Assembly: GCF_040675855.1 (NCBI RefSeq)
Contig: NZ_JBEGIK010000001.1
Location: forward strand, 2,480,001 to 2,544,000
Direction: 5' to 3'
Length of the DNA: 64,000 bases
From: Microbacterium sp. LWH3-1.2
GTDB lineage: Bacteria; Actinomycetota; Actinomycetes; Actinomycetales; Microbacteriaceae
Positions 1-7,633 of the stretch are shown piece after piece. The notes beneath the pieces are model-generated. The model had not been told where the DNA came from. It saw only the letters and a program-made list of their open reading frames with translations, and made no database searches. Made by a program: the position numbers and the translations under genes. Position 1 is the first letter of the stretch, and every line of letters starts with the position of its first letter.

Positions 1-1
1 C

Positions 2-625
2 AAGGTCGCCGTCACCGCACGCTCCGGTGAGGGTCCCGAGGGAACTCTCACGGTGCGGGCGGACGTGACGGATGCTGCAGCCGTCGACGCCGCGTTCACC
101 GAGGTGGAGAACACTCTGGGCCCGGTCGAGATCGTGGTCGCGAACGCGGGCATCACGAAGGACACCCTTCTGCTGCGCATGACCGAGGACGACTTCGACA
201 GCGTCGTGTCGACCAACCTCGGCGGCGCGTTCCGCGTCGTCAAGCGCGCTTCGAAGGGCATGCTGCGCGCCCGCTGGGGCCGCGTCGTGCTGATCTCGAG
301 CGTGGTCGGGCTGTACGGCTCGGCGGGCCAGATCAACTACGCCGCTTCCAAGAGCGCGCTCGTCGGCTTCGCCCGATCGCTCACCCGCGAGCTCGGCGCC
401 CGCGGCATCACCGCGAACGTCGTCGCGCCCGGCTTCATCGAGACGGACATGACCGCAGAACTCTCGGATGAGACGCAGGCCGAGTACAAGAAGAACATCC
501 CCGCCGGGCGCTTCGCGTCCCCGGACGAGGTGGCGGGCGTCGTGACATGGATCGCGTCGGACGACGCGGCCTACATCTCCGGAGCTGTGATCCCGGTCGA
601 CGGCGGCCTCGGCATGGGTCACTGA
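2..625 (+). CDS. fabG: 3-oxoacyl-[acyl-carrier-protein] reductase, 5' end missing
   Basis: Short-chain dehydrogenase of the FabG type, which reduces 3-oxoacyl-ACP with NADPH in cytoplasmic fatty acid elongation. The reading frame is open from base 2, so the N-terminal Rossmann glycine motif lies off the left edge. Visible are the NAG motif in VANAGITKDTLLLRM (typical of FabG), the catalytic serine in LISSVVG, the active-site YAASK motif and the C-terminal SGAVIPVDGGLGMGH. About 207 residues of a usual 240-250 are present. The gene stops at a TGA followed by a strong hairpin. FabG is the best call because of the ITKD segment; a FabG-like paralogue cannot be excluded without the upstream context. 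Confidence 0.85.
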   Translation, partial: KVAVTARSGEGPEGTLTVRADVTDAAAVDAAFTEVENTLGPVEIVVANAGITKDTLLLRMTEDDFDSVVSTNLGGAFRVVKRASKGMLRARWGRVVLISSVVGLYGSAGQINYAASKSALVGFARSLTRELGARGITANVVAPGFIETDMTAELSDETQAEYKKNIPAGRFASPDEVAGVVTWIASDDAAYISGAVIPVDGGLGMGH

Positions 626-665
626 CCCGCAGCACCCATCGAGATTCGACGGCCTCAGTGCCCGG

Positions 666-708
666 CGACGGGCTCAGCGACCGGGGGTTGCGCGCGCTGA
701 GCCCGTCG
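666..708. terminator. Perfect inverted repeat between convergent genes, likely bidirectional terminator
   Basis: Two 14-base arms, CGACGGGCTCAGCG at 666-679 and its exact reverse complement at 695-708, flank a 15-base spacer. The element sits between the converging fabG and hydrolase genes, 3 bases before the hydrolase stop codon. The arm sequence resembles the dispersed CAGGCTCAGCGACCGG-type palindromes I recall from Microbacteriaceae intergenic DNA, so it may be a repeat element serving as terminator. Confidence 0.7.
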
Positions 709-711
709 AGT

Positions 712-1419
712 TCAGCCGATCGCCTGGAGGATCGCCTCGGCGACCGCGCCCGGTCGCGAGAACTGCGGCCAGTGGCCGGTGGGGTCTCCGGGTGAACCGA
801 GCTCGATGATGTCGAGGTGCTCGAGCGCGGCGAGCTCGGCCGCCCAGGGCGGCGCCGCCGCGATGATCTCGCGGACCTGAGCCGCCGGTACCGTTGCGGT
901 GATCATCGTCGCGGGCACGGTGCGCCGCTTCTCGTCGGTGAGACGGATCGGATCGGTCGGCACCTTCTCGGGCACGGACTTCGCGCGGGCCGCAGCATCC
1001 GCTCGCGTCTGCGGATCGAGGTCGGCCACGTCAGACTCGTCGAAGAAGTCCCAGCCGGGGAAGGGGATCACACCCTCGACGACGGGGAACTCGGAGATCG
1101 AGCTGCCGTCTCCGGGTGGGAACGTGTCGAGGAACACGACACGCGCCACACGGCCGGGCCGGGCGTCGACGGCGCCGTAGACGACGTTGCCGCCACCGGA
1201 GTGCCCGACGAGGACGACGGGCCCGTCGAGGCGGTCGATCTGGGCGACGGTCGCCGCCACCCAGTCCGCGATGCCGATGCCGGCGGACTCGGTGCCGGCG
1301 GCACCGAGTCCGGGCATCGTGAGCGCGTGGGTGCGATGCCCGGCGGCTTCGAGAGCGGGGTCGACGTCGCCCCACGACGACGTGTCGAGCCAGAGCCCGG
1401 GAACGAGGATGATATGCAT
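712..1419 (-). CDS. Alpha/beta fold hydrolase
   Basis: A 235-residue alpha/beta hydrolase. It shows the oxyanion HG-equivalent region in MHIILVPGLWLD at the N terminus, the nucleophile elbow GHSGGG near residue 92 and a C-terminal histidine in DPTGHWPQFSRP. There is no signal peptide, so it is cytoplasmic. It belongs to the small single-domain esterase/hydrolase group; the substrate cannot be read from the sequence. The ATG at 1419 lies 6 bases downstream of TAGCGT (1431-1426 on the minus strand), which fits leaderless transcription from its own promoter. Confidence 0.8.
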   Translation of the reverse strand: MHIILVPGLWLDTSSWGDVDPALEAAGHRTHALTMPGLGAAGTESAGIGIADWVAATVAQIDRLDGPVVLVGHSGGGNVVYGAVDARPGRVARVVFLDTFPPGDGSSISEFPVVEGVIPFPGWDFFDESDVADLDPQTRADAAARAKSVPEKVPTDPIRLTDEKRRTVPATMITATVPAAQVREIIAAAPPWAAELAALEHLDIIELGSPGDPTGHWPQFSRPGAVAEAILQAIG

Positions 1420-1425
1420 GCTCCG

Positions 1426-1431
1426 ACGCTA
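1426..1431 (-). promoter_or_regulatory. -10 hexamer TAGCGT, leaderless start of hydrolase
   Basis: TAGCGT on the minus strand, then 6 bases, then the ATG at 1419. It has the TANNNT form and spacing of actinobacterial leaderless promoters. Inferred from sequence only. Confidence 0.5.
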
Positions 1432-1484
1432 CCGACGGCGCCCGACATCGGGACGGACTGCGACAGGGTCCGCAAGCCGACGGT

Positions 1485-2126
1485 CTAAGGCAGCAGCGGG
1501 ATGACCTCGGCGAGGTCGATCGGACCGACCACCACGTCGGCGCGCTCGCGCACCGCGGGCTTCGCGTTGAACGCGACGCCGAGCCCGGCGACCGCCATCA
1601 TCTCGAGGTCGTTCGCGCCGTCGCCGATTGCGAGCGTGCGGCTGAGGGGCACATCGCGCTCGCCGGCCCATTCGCGGAGCGCGGCGGCCTTGCCCGCAGC
1701 ATCCACGATCCCGCCGTCGACGGTTCCGCTCAGAGCGCCGTCGCTCGTCGCGAGGCGGTTGGCGCGCCACACGTCGACGCCGAGCTCTGGGGCGACGGTA
1801 TCGAGGATCTCGTGAAACCCGCCCGACACGACGCCGACGGCGCCGCCGCGCTCGTGCACGGCCGCGACGAGTTCGCGCACACCCGGCGTCGGCTCGATGC
1901 GCGCGAGGACGCGCGCGAACGCCGTCACAGGCACGCCTTCGAGAGCTTCGACACGCGAGCGCAGGCTGGTTGCGAAGTCCACCTCGCCGCGCATCGCGGC
2001 CTCCGTCGCCGCGGCGACCTCCGCGCCGCGCCCCGCCTCGTCGGCGATCAGCTCGATGACCTCGTTGCGGATGAGCGTGGAGTCGGCGTCGAGCACGACG
2101 AGGAAGCGGGCGGGGGCGACAGGCAT
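1485..2126 (-). CDS. serB: Phosphoserine phosphatase
   Basis: A HAD-family phosphatase of 213 residues that releases serine from O-phosphoserine, the last step of serine biosynthesis. Motif I is VVLDADSTLIRNEVIEL near residues 10-26 (nucleophile Asp in DADST, the SerB variant of DxDxT). Motif II serine/threonine is in VGVVSGGFHEI, motif III lysine in DAAGKAAAL, and motif IV is AIGDGANDLEMM. The length matches the core SerB domain without an ACT extension. The ATG lies 6 bases from a TAGCGT hexamer, consistent with leaderless transcription. Confidence 0.93.
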   Translation of the reverse strand: MPVAPARFLVVLDADSTLIRNEVIELIADEAGRGAEVAAATEAAMRGEVDFATSLRSRVEALEGVPVTAFARVLARIEPTPGVRELVAAVHERGGAVGVVSGGFHEILDTVAPELGVDVWRANRLATSDGALSGTVDGGIVDAAGKAAALREWAGERDVPLSRTLAIGDGANDLEMMAVAGLGVAFNAKPAVRERADVVVGPIDLAEVIPLLP

Positions 2127-2132
2127 GCTCCC

Positions 2133-2138
2133 ACGCTA
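2133..2138 (-). promoter_or_regulatory. -10 hexamer TAGCGT, leaderless start of serB
   Basis: TAGCGT on the minus strand separated by 6 bases from the serB ATG at 2126. Same geometry as the hydrolase promoter just downstream. Confidence 0.5.
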
Positions 2139-2168
2139 GCGGGAGGCGGATGCCGTTCCCGCCGTGTG

Positions 2169-3413
2169 TCAGCGCTCGACGCGGAACCCCTTGCCGACGA
2201 CGGTGATGCCGCTGTCGGTGATCGTGAAGCCGCGCGTGAGGTCCTTGTCGCGGTCGACACCGACCGTGGCGCCGTCCTCGAGGACGACGTTCTTGTCGAG
2301 GATCGCGCGGTGCACGCGCGCGCCTGCGCCGACCTGCACGTGGTCGAACAGCACCGAGTCGGTGATCGTCGATCCGCCGCCGGCCAGCGTCCATGGGCCC
2401 ACCACGCTGCGCTCGAGATGCGTGCCGGAGAGCACCGAGCCGAGCGACACGATCGAGTCGATCGCGTTGCCGATGCGGCCGACCGAATCGCGCACGAACT
2501 TCGCGGGCGGGGAATTGACCGCCTGCGAGTGGATCGGCCAGTTCATGTTGTACAGATTGAACACCGGCAGCGTCGAGATGAGGTCGCGATGCGCGTCGAA
2601 GAACGAGTCGATCGTTCCCACGTCGCGCCAGTAGTAGCGGTCGCGGTCGGTCGAACCGGGCACGTCGTTGCGGTTCATGTCGTAGACGCCGGCCTCCCCG
2701 CGATCCACGAAGTAGGGGACGATGTCGCCGCCCATGTCGTGGTTGGACGTCGGCAGCTCGCCGTCTGATTCGACGGCCTCGATGAGCGCGTCGGTGTCGA
2801 AGATGTAGTTGCCCATCGAGGCGAGCACCTGGTCGGGCGCGTCGGTCAGACCGACCGCGTTCTGGGGCTTCTCCAGGAACTCGCGGATGCGCATCGGGTC
2901 GTCGGGGTCGACGTCGATGACGCCGAACTGGTTCGCCAGCGAGATCGGCTGACGGATGCCGGCGACCGTGGCCCGCGCGCCCGATTCGATGTGGGCGGCC
3001 AGCATCTGCCGGAAGTCCATGCGGTAGACGTGGTCTGCGCCGATCACGACGACGATGTCGGGCTGCTCGTCGTTGATGAGGTTGAGGCTCTGCAGGATCG
3101 CGTCCGCCGATCCCGAGAACCACCGCTTGCCGAGGCGCTGCTGCGCGGGAACCGACGCGACGTAGGAGTCCAGCAGAGCCGACATCCGCCAGGTCTGCGA
3201 GATGTGGCGGTCGAGGCTGTGGGACTTGTACTGCGTCAGCACCACGATCTGCCTGAGGCCCGAGTTGATGAGATTCGAAATCGCGAAGTCGATGAGGCGG
3301 TACTGCCCGCCGAACGGGACGGCGGGCTTGGCGCGATCCGCGGTCAACGGCATCAGCCGCTTCCCTTCGCCGCCGGCGAGGATGATTCCGAAGACCTTGG
3401 GGGCTGCTGGCAT
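2169..3413 (-). CDS. glgC: Glucose-1-phosphate adenylyltransferase
   Basis: ADP-glucose pyrophosphorylase, which makes ADP-glucose from glucose 1-phosphate and ATP for glycogen synthesis. The N-terminal nucleotidyltransferase motif [12 protein letters not shown] is at about residues 12-23, followed by [14 protein letters not shown], the [11 protein letters not shown] segment and the substrate-binding EKP motif (REFLEKPQ). The C-terminal part has the left-handed beta-helix repeats ([12 protein letters not shown] and following). I chose the ATG at 3413 (414 residues) instead of the GTG at 3422, because TAGGGT stands 7 bases upstream of the ATG and overlaps the GTG. It is divergent from glgA, with a 77-base shared control region. 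Confidence 0.95.
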   Translation of the reverse strand: MPAAPKVFGIILAGGEGKRLMPLTADRAKPAVPFGGQYRLIDFAISNLINSGLRQIVVLTQYKSHSLDRHISQTWRMSALLDSYVASVPAQQRLGKRWFSGSADAILQSLNLINDEQPDIVVVIGADHVYRMDFRQMLAAHIESGARATVAGIRQPISLANQFGVIDVDPDDPMRIREFLEKPQNAVGLTDAPDQVLASMGNYIFDTDALIEAVESDGELPTSNHDMGGDIVPYFVDRGEAGVYDMNRNDVPGSTDRDRYYWRDVGTIDSFFDAHRDLISTLPVFNLYNMNWPIHSQAVNSPPAKFVRDSVGRIGNAIDSIVSLGSVLSGTHLERSVVGPWTLAGGGSTITDSVLFDHVQVGAGARVHRAILDKNVVLEDGATVGVDRDKDLTRGFTITDSGITVVGKGFRVER

Positions 3414-3420
3414 GGCACCC

Positions 3421-3483
3421 ACCCTAGGGCCGGCGGGAGATTACGGGTACCCGTTACACGCGGGCGCCTGCGTGTATTAGGTT
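3421..3483. promoter_or_regulatory. Divergent glgC/glgA promoter region
   Basis: Two leaderless-type -10 hexamers face outward. TAGGGT on the minus strand (3421-3426) is 7 bases from the glgC ATG, and TAGGTT on the plus strand (3478-3483) is 7 bases from the glgA ATG. The short space between them suggests joint regulation of ADP-glucose supply and use. No operator was recognised. Confidence 0.55.
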
Positions 3484-3490
3484 TCGTGCC

Positions 3491-4684
3491 ATGCGCGTCG
3501 ACATCGTGACCAAGGAGTACCCGCCCGAGATCTATGGTGGCGCCGGCGTCCATGTGACGGAGCTCGTGAAGGCGCTCCGCGCGAGCATCGACGTCAGGGT
3601 GCGGGCCTTCGGCGCCCCGCGCGAGGAGGAGGGCACCACCTCTTACAGCGTGCCCGCCGAGCTCTCCTCGGCCAATGCCGCGGTGCAGACGCTCGGCACG
3701 GATCTCGAGATCGTGACGGATGTCGCCGGCGCCGACGTCGTGCACAGCCACACCTGGTACGCGAACTTCGCGGGACACCTCGCGTCGCTGCTGCACGGGA
3801 TCCCGCACATCGTGACGGCGCACAGTCTCGAGCCGCTGCGGCCGTGGAAGGCCGAGCAGCTCGGCGGGGGATACGCGGTCTCGAGTTGGATCGAGAAGTC
3901 GGCCTACGAGAGCGCCGCGGCCATCGTCGCGGTGAGCAACGGCATGCGCGAGGACATCCTCCGCAGCTACCCGTCGCTCGACCCCGAGCGCGTGCGCGTG
4001 ATCTACAACGGGATCGACGTCGAGGCATGGCATCCGGTCGAGGATCCCGCGCTGCTGGCGGAGCTCGGGATCGACTCGTCGAAGCCCTCGGTGGTCTTCG
4101 TCGGGCGCATCACGCGGCAGAAGGGGCTGTCGTACTTCCTCCGCGCCGCCGAGCGCCTCCCCGCCGACGTTCAGGTGATCCTCGCCGCCGGCGCGCCCGA
4201 CACGCCGCAGATCATGGCGGAGGTCGAAGGGCTCGTCCGTGGGCTGCAGGCGACCCGCGAGGGTGTGGTGTGGCTGGATCGGATGCTGTCGCGCCACGAG
4301 CTGTGCACGATCCTGAGCGCGGCGACGACCTTCGTCTGCCCGTCGGTCTACGAGCCGCTCGGCATCGTGAACCTCGAGGCCATGGCATGCGGCGCAGCCG
4401 TCGTCGGAACGGCGACCGGCGGCATCCCCGAGGTCGTCGTGGACGGCGTCACCGGCCGCCTCGTGCCGATCGATCAGGTGCAGGACGGCACGGGCACCCC
4501 GACCGATCCGGAGCAGTACGTGGCGGACCTCGCGCGCGTGCTCACGGACGTCGTGAGCGATCCGGAGCGCGCGAGAGCGTACGGTGTGGCCGGCCGGAAG
4601 CGCGCGACCGAGGACTTCAGCTGGCAGCGCATCGGCGATCAGACGGCCGAGCTGTACGCGGAGGTGGCCGGCGGCGGCCGATAG
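3491..4684 (+). CDS. glgA: Glycogen synthase, GT4-type actinobacterial GlgA
   Basis: A 397-residue GT-B glycosyltransferase using ADP-glucose. Signs are the N-terminal KEYPPEIYGGAGVH (substrate-binding glycine loop), VVHSHTWYANFAGHL, the linker phosphate-binding VFVGRITRQKGL, and the C-terminal E-x7-E motif in YEPLGIVNLEAMACG near residue 285. The length and sequence fit the short actinobacterial GlgA/GlgM family, not the roughly 480-residue GT5 enzymes. In mycobacteria the homologue makes maltose 1-phosphate from ADP-glucose and glucose 1-phosphate, so that activity is possible here. The neighbouring glgC confirms the pathway. Confidence 0.9.
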   Translation: MRVDIVTKEYPPEIYGGAGVHVTELVKALRASIDVRVRAFGAPREEEGTTSYSVPAELSSANAAVQTLGTDLEIVTDVAGADVVHSHTWYANFAGHLASLLHGIPHIVTAHSLEPLRPWKAEQLGGGYAVSSWIEKSAYESAAAIVAVSNGMREDILRSYPSLDPERVRVIYNGIDVEAWHPVEDPALLAELGIDSSKPSVVFVGRITRQKGLSYFLRAAERLPADVQVILAAGAPDTPQIMAEVEGLVRGLQATREGVVWLDRMLSRHELCTILSAATTFVCPSVYEPLGIVNLEAMACGAAVVGTATGGIPEVVVDGVTGRLVPIDQVQDGTGTPTDPEQYVADLARVLTDVVSDPERARAYGVAGRKRATEDFSWQRIGDQTAELYAEVAGGGR

Positions 4685-4687
4685 GCT
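4682..4687 (+). promoter_or_regulatory. -10 hexamer TAGGCT before the ABC ATPase
   Basis: TAGGCT overlaps the glgA stop codon and is 6 bases from the ATG at 4694. It suggests that the ATPase gene can be transcribed separately without a leader. Confidence 0.45.
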
Positions 4688-4693
4688 GTCAGC

Positions 4694-5479
4694 ATGCCCC
4701 AGGTGCTCGAGTTCTCCGACGTCGTCGTCCGCCGAAACTCCCGGAACATCGTCGATCACCTGGACTGGACGATCAACGACGACGAGCGCTGGGTGGTCCT
4801 CGGCCCCAACGGTGCCGGCAAGACCACGGTGCTCCAGATGGCAGACACGCTGCTGCACCCCACGTCCGGCGTCGTGACCATCCTGGGGGAGCGCCTCGGG
4901 CGCACCGACGTCTTCGACCTGCGGCCCCGGATCGGGTTCGCCTCGTCGGCGATGGCGCGTCGCGTGCCGCCGGAGGAGACCGTCCTCAACGTCGTCCTGA
5001 CCGCGGCGTACTCGGTGCTCGGCCGCTGGCGCGAAGACTACGAGGACATCGACGAGCGCCGCGCGCTGCGCGTGCTGGCGGAGTGGAAGCTCGACCACCT
5101 CGCCGACCGCACGTTCGGCACCCTCAGCGACGGCGAGCAGAAGCGGGTCCAGATCGCCCGTGCCGTGATGACCGACCCCGAGCTGCTGCTCCTCGACGAG
5201 CCGACGGCCAGTCTCGACCTCGGCGCCCGCGAAGAGCTCCTCATCCTGCTCGGCGGCTACGCGCAGGCACCCACGACGCCCGCGATGATCATGGTCACGC
5301 ACCACGTCGAAGAGATCCCCCTCGGATTCACCCACGTGCTGCTGCTTCGCGACGGCCAGGCGGTGGCGGCCGGTCACATCCGCGAGACCCTGACCGCCGA
5401 GGCCCTGACCGACACCTTCGGAGTTCCGATCCGCCTCAGCGAAGAGGGCGGTCGATACGCCGCCCGCGCCGCGCACTGA
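4694..5479 (+). CDS. ABC transporter-type ATP-binding protein without partner permease
   Basis: A 261-residue single ABC nucleotide-binding domain: Walker A GPNGAGKTT near residue 38, signature LSDGEQKR (in place of LSGGQ) near 144, Walker B LLLLDEPTASLD near 165, and the switch histidine in MVTHHVEE. The protein resembles the B. subtilis YlmA / E. coli ModF class of orphan ATPases, whose role is unclear. No permease or binding protein gene is adjacent; upstream is glgA and downstream is rpmE2. It may therefore work with a distant permease or not be a transporter at all. Confidence 0.85.
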   Translation: MPQVLEFSDVVVRRNSRNIVDHLDWTINDDERWVVLGPNGAGKTTVLQMADTLLHPTSGVVTILGERLGRTDVFDLRPRIGFASSAMARRVPPEETVLNVVLTAAYSVLGRWREDYEDIDERRALRVLAEWKLDHLADRTFGTLSDGEQKRVQIARAVMTDPELLLLDEPTASLDLGAREELLILLGGYAQAPTTPAMIMVTHHVEEIPLGFTHVLLLRDGQAVAAGHIRETLTAEALTDTFGVPIRLSEEGGRYAARAAH

Positions 5480-5519
5480 GCGCCGGAGCTGCCGGTTCGG
5501 CGTCCGCGCCGGAGACTGG

Positions 5520-5525
5520 TAGAAT
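5520..5525 (+). promoter_or_regulatory. -10 hexamer TAGAAT for rpmE2
   Basis: TAGAAT, close to the actinobacterial -10 consensus, about 75 bases before the rpmE2 start codon. It would place the RNA start near 5532, just before the first leader hairpin. No good -35 was seen. Confidence 0.5.
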
Positions 5526-5532
5526 CTCTCTT

Positions 5533-5580
5533 TGGTGCATTCGCACCCCAGACTTTGACCGCCCTGGCAAAATCCAGGGC
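5533..5580 (+). ncRNA. Structured 5' leader of rpmE2, candidate L31 autoregulatory RNA
   Basis: Two perfect hairpins follow the putative start. GGTGC/GCACC (5534-5538 with 5543-5547) has a 4-base loop, and GCCCTGG/CCAGGGC (5561-5567 with 5574-5580) has a 6-base A-rich loop CAAAAT. The ribosome-binding sequence AAAGGA (5590-5595) and the ATG follow directly. Ribosomal-protein leader motifs upstream of L31 genes have been described in Actinobacteria; whether this belongs to that family needs a covariance-model search. Confidence 0.5.
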
Positions 5581-5600
5581 ACCATCCTCAAAGGACCATC

Positions 5601-5855
5601 ATGAAGACTGACCTCCACCCGGACTACCAGGCCGTCGTGTTCCGTGACCTCGGCTCGGGCGAGACGTTCCTCACCCGCTCGACGGTGACCAGCGACAAGA
5701 CGATCGAGCTCGACGGCGTCGAGTACCCCGTCATCGACGTCGAGATCTCGTCGGCCTCGCACCCGTTCTACACGGGCAAGCAGCGCATCATGGACTCGGC
5801 CGGTCGTGTCGAGAAGTTCAACCAGCGCTTCAAGAACTTCGGCGGCTCCAAGTAA
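5601..5855 (+). CDS. rpmE2: 50S ribosomal protein L31, type B
   Basis: An 84-residue L31 of the zinc-free type. It begins [14 protein letters not shown] and contains [11 protein letters not shown] and [13 protein letters not shown], with no cysteine at all. L31 bridges the 50S and 30S subunits. Type B copies usually replace the zinc-binding paralogue when zinc is scarce and are then Zur-controlled, but in Microbacteriaceae a type B protein can be the only L31. I saw no convincing Zur box. The gene has its own promoter, a structured leader and a strong terminator. Confidence 0.95.
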   Translation: MKTDLHPDYQAVVFRDLGSGETFLTRSTVTSDKTIELDGVEYPVIDVEISSASHPFYTGKQRIMDSAGRVEKFNQRFKNFGGSK

Positions 5856-5867
5856 GCAGCTCCGCCC

Positions 5868-5896
5868 CGAAGACCCCGCCACCGGCGGGGTCTTCG
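5868..5896. terminator. Terminator between rpmE2 and the exonuclease gene
   Basis: A 13-base perfect stem (CGAAGACCCCGCC at 5868-5880 with 5884-5896) with a 3-base ACC loop, followed by CGTTTCC. It lies between converging genes and may act in both directions. Confidence 0.85.
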
Positions 5897-5913
5897 CGTT
5901 TCCGGGGGCGGCA

Positions 5914-6645
5914 TCAGCGGATGGGCCAGCGCCCGTCGAGCCGGTCGTCGGGGTCGAGTCGCCCGATGCGGATGAAGTACTCGGTGAGGCTCTCGGCTTG
6001 CGCCCGGGCCCAGCCGATCTGGCGCGTGTGCAGTTCGTGCACGGTCTCGGGCAGCCACGGCGCGAAGCACTCGGCGAGCGCCTGGGCGACGCGGCCCGCT
6101 GCCACTGCGTCGGCCGACGCCTCGTGCGCGGCCTCCAGCGGCACGGCGTAGTGGGCCGCGACCACCTCGAGGGTGCGCTTGCCCTTGCGCCACCGGTCGT
6201 ATGCCTTGTCGACCACGAGAGGGTCGATGACGGGCGACGGGTTCTCGATCGGCGTGACGCCGTGCCGCAGCGACTCGTGTTTGAGCAGCGAGAAGTCGAA
6301 CGGCGCGTTGTACGCGACGACCGGGACGCCTGCGTCCAGCAGCGCGCTCACCGCCGCGACCACTTCGCCGACGACCTCGCCGGCCGGCCGGCCGTCTGCG
6401 CGTGCGCGCGCCGTCGAGATGCCGTGGATCGCACTCGCGCTCTCGGGGATCTCGACGCCGGGGTCGGCGAGCCAGTCGTGTGCACGCATGAGGCGGCCCG
6501 AGGCGTCGAGCAGACCCACGTGGGCCGTCACGATGCGGTCGGCGGTGACATCGATGCCCGTTGTCTCGAGGTCGAAGACGCCCACCATGCGTACCCAGTC
6601 CGGCACATCCCACAGCGGCAACTGTTCGGGGTGCGGGCGGCTCAT
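5914..6645 (-). CDS. DEDDh 3'-5' exonuclease, DNA polymerase III epsilon-like
   Basis: A 243-residue exonuclease with all three Exo motifs: FDLETTG (residues 24-30), the Exo II region AYNAPFDFSLL, and HxAxxD as HEASAD with a later aspartate. It removes nucleotides from DNA or RNA 3' ends in the cytoplasm. It has no BRCT or helicase extension, so it is a stand-alone DnaQ-like enzyme, widespread in actinobacteria. I chose the ATG at 6645 because TACCGT lies 7 bases upstream of it; a longer form starting at 6747 would run across the promoter and start of the divergent hydrolase. Confidence 0.85.
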   Translation of the reverse strand: MSRPHPEQLPLWDVPDWVRMVGVFDLETTGIDVTADRIVTAHVGLLDASGRLMRAHDWLADPGVEIPESASAIHGISTARARADGRPAGEVVGEVVAAVSALLDAGVPVVAYNAPFDFSLLKHESLRHGVTPIENPSPVIDPLVVDKAYDRWRKGKRTLEVVAAHYAVPLEAAHEASADAVAAGRVAQALAECFAPWLPETVHELHTRQIGWARAQAESLTEYFIRIGRLDPDDRLDGRWPIR

Positions 6646-6652
6646 GCCGTTC

Positions 6653-6658
6653 ACGGTA
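6653..6658 (-). promoter_or_regulatory. -10 hexamer TACCGT deciding the exonuclease start
   Basis: TACCGT on the minus strand, 7 bases from the ATG at 6645. It supports the shorter protein. Confidence 0.45.
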
Positions 6659-6721
6659 TGCGTCGCCTCCGACATCCGACCGGAGGCGCTCCGCGCACAG
6701 CCGGGCATCGGGGAGTCCTCG

Positions 6722-6727
6722 TAGACT
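6722..6727 (+). promoter_or_regulatory. -10 hexamer TAGACT, leaderless start of alpha/beta hydrolase
   Basis: TAGACT followed by 6 bases and the GTG at 6734. Confidence 0.5.
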
Positions 6728-6733
6728 CGACAG

Positions 6734-7633
6734 GTGACCGCGCCCAACCCGTACGCCCCGCTCCTCGACGAGATCCCTGTCGAGCGGCGCGAGGTCGGTG
6801 TGCTGGGCGGGACGACGGCGTATTGGACCTACGGGCCCGCCGACGCCGAGGCGACCATCGTCGCCGTGCACGGGTTCCGCGGCGAGCACCACGGGCTCGA
6901 GCCCGTCGTCGCGCACCTGCCGCGCGTGCGGGTGATCTCGCCGGACCTGCCTGGCTTCGGGGAGACGGCTCCCGTTCCCGGGCGCACCCACGACCTCGAC
7001 CTGTATGCGGACTGGCTGCGCGCGTTCACCGCGGCCGTCGCACCCGCAGCGGTGGTCCTCGGCCATTCGTTCGGATCGATCGTCGTCTCGGCCGCGGTCG
7101 CCGGTGGCCTCGAGACGCCGCGTGTGATCCTCGTGAACCCGATCGGCGCTCCGGCGCTCGAAGGTCCGCGGGGCATCCTCACGCGTCTCGCGGTCTTCTA
7201 CTACTGGGCCGGCGCGAAGCTCCCGAAGGGCCTGGGAGAGGCGCTGCTGCGCAACAGCCTCATCGTTCGTGCGATGAGCGTCTCGATGGCGAAGACCAAG
7301 GACTCCGGCATCCGTCGATTCGTGCACGACCAGCACGACACCTACTTCTCGCGCTTCGCGGACCGCGACGTGCTGCGCGACGCCTTCGTCGCGTCGGTGT
7401 CGAACGACGTGCGCGCGTTCGCTCCGCGCATCGCACAGCCGACGCTGCTGGTGGCCGCCGTCAGGGACGACATCACGCCCATCGAGGCCGAGCGGGAGCT
7501 CGCGACGATGTTCCCGCACGCGGAGCTCGTCGAGATCCCCGACGTCGGCCACCTCATCCACTACGAGACGCCGGCGCCTGCCGCCGACGCGATCACGCGG
7601 TTTCTCGCGCCTTCCGACGCCGATACGCGTTGA
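6734..7633 (+). CDS. Alpha/beta fold hydrolase
   Basis: A 299-residue alpha/beta hydrolase. The oxyanion motif HGFRGEHHG is near residue 37, the nucleophile elbow GHSFGS near 114, the acid in VRDDITPI and the catalytic histidine in PDVGHLIHYE near the C terminus. A cap domain occupies roughly residues 140-220. It is similar to epoxide hydrolase/haloperoxidase-type enzymes; the substrate is unknown. The GTG start is set by the TAGACT hexamer 6 bases upstream. The 3' end overlaps the converging CGNR gene by 41 bases. Confidence 0.82.
   Translation: MTAPNPYAPLLDEIPVERREVGVLGGTTAYWTYGPADAEATIVAVHGFRGEHHGLEPVVAHLPRVRVISPDLPGFGETAPVPGRTHDLDLYADWLRAFTAAVAPAAVVLGHSFGSIVVSAAVAGGLETPRVILVNPIGAPALEGPRGILTRLAVFYYWAGAKLPKGLGEALLRNSLIVRAMSVSMAKTKDSGIRRFVHDQHDTYFSRFADRDVLRDAFVASVSNDVRAFAPRIAQPTLLVAAVRDDITPIEAERELATMFPHAELVEIPDVGHLIHYETPAPAADAITRFLAPSDADTR

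Noticed and set aside
1429..3123. Very long antisense open frame across serB and glgC
   Set aside because: Extremely arginine-rich with no domain; it is the shadow of GC-rich codons in serB and glgC, both fully recognisable on their own frames.
3353..5476. Long minus-strand open frame opposite glgA and the ABC ATPase
   Set aside because: Composition (Arg, His, Asp, Val repeats) is that of an antisense frame; the sense genes have all their motifs.
5520..5600. Zur box upstream of rpmE2
   Set aside because: Looked for because type B L31 genes are often Zur-controlled; the palindromes present are GC-rich hairpins close to the start codon and do not match an AT-rich Zur dyad.
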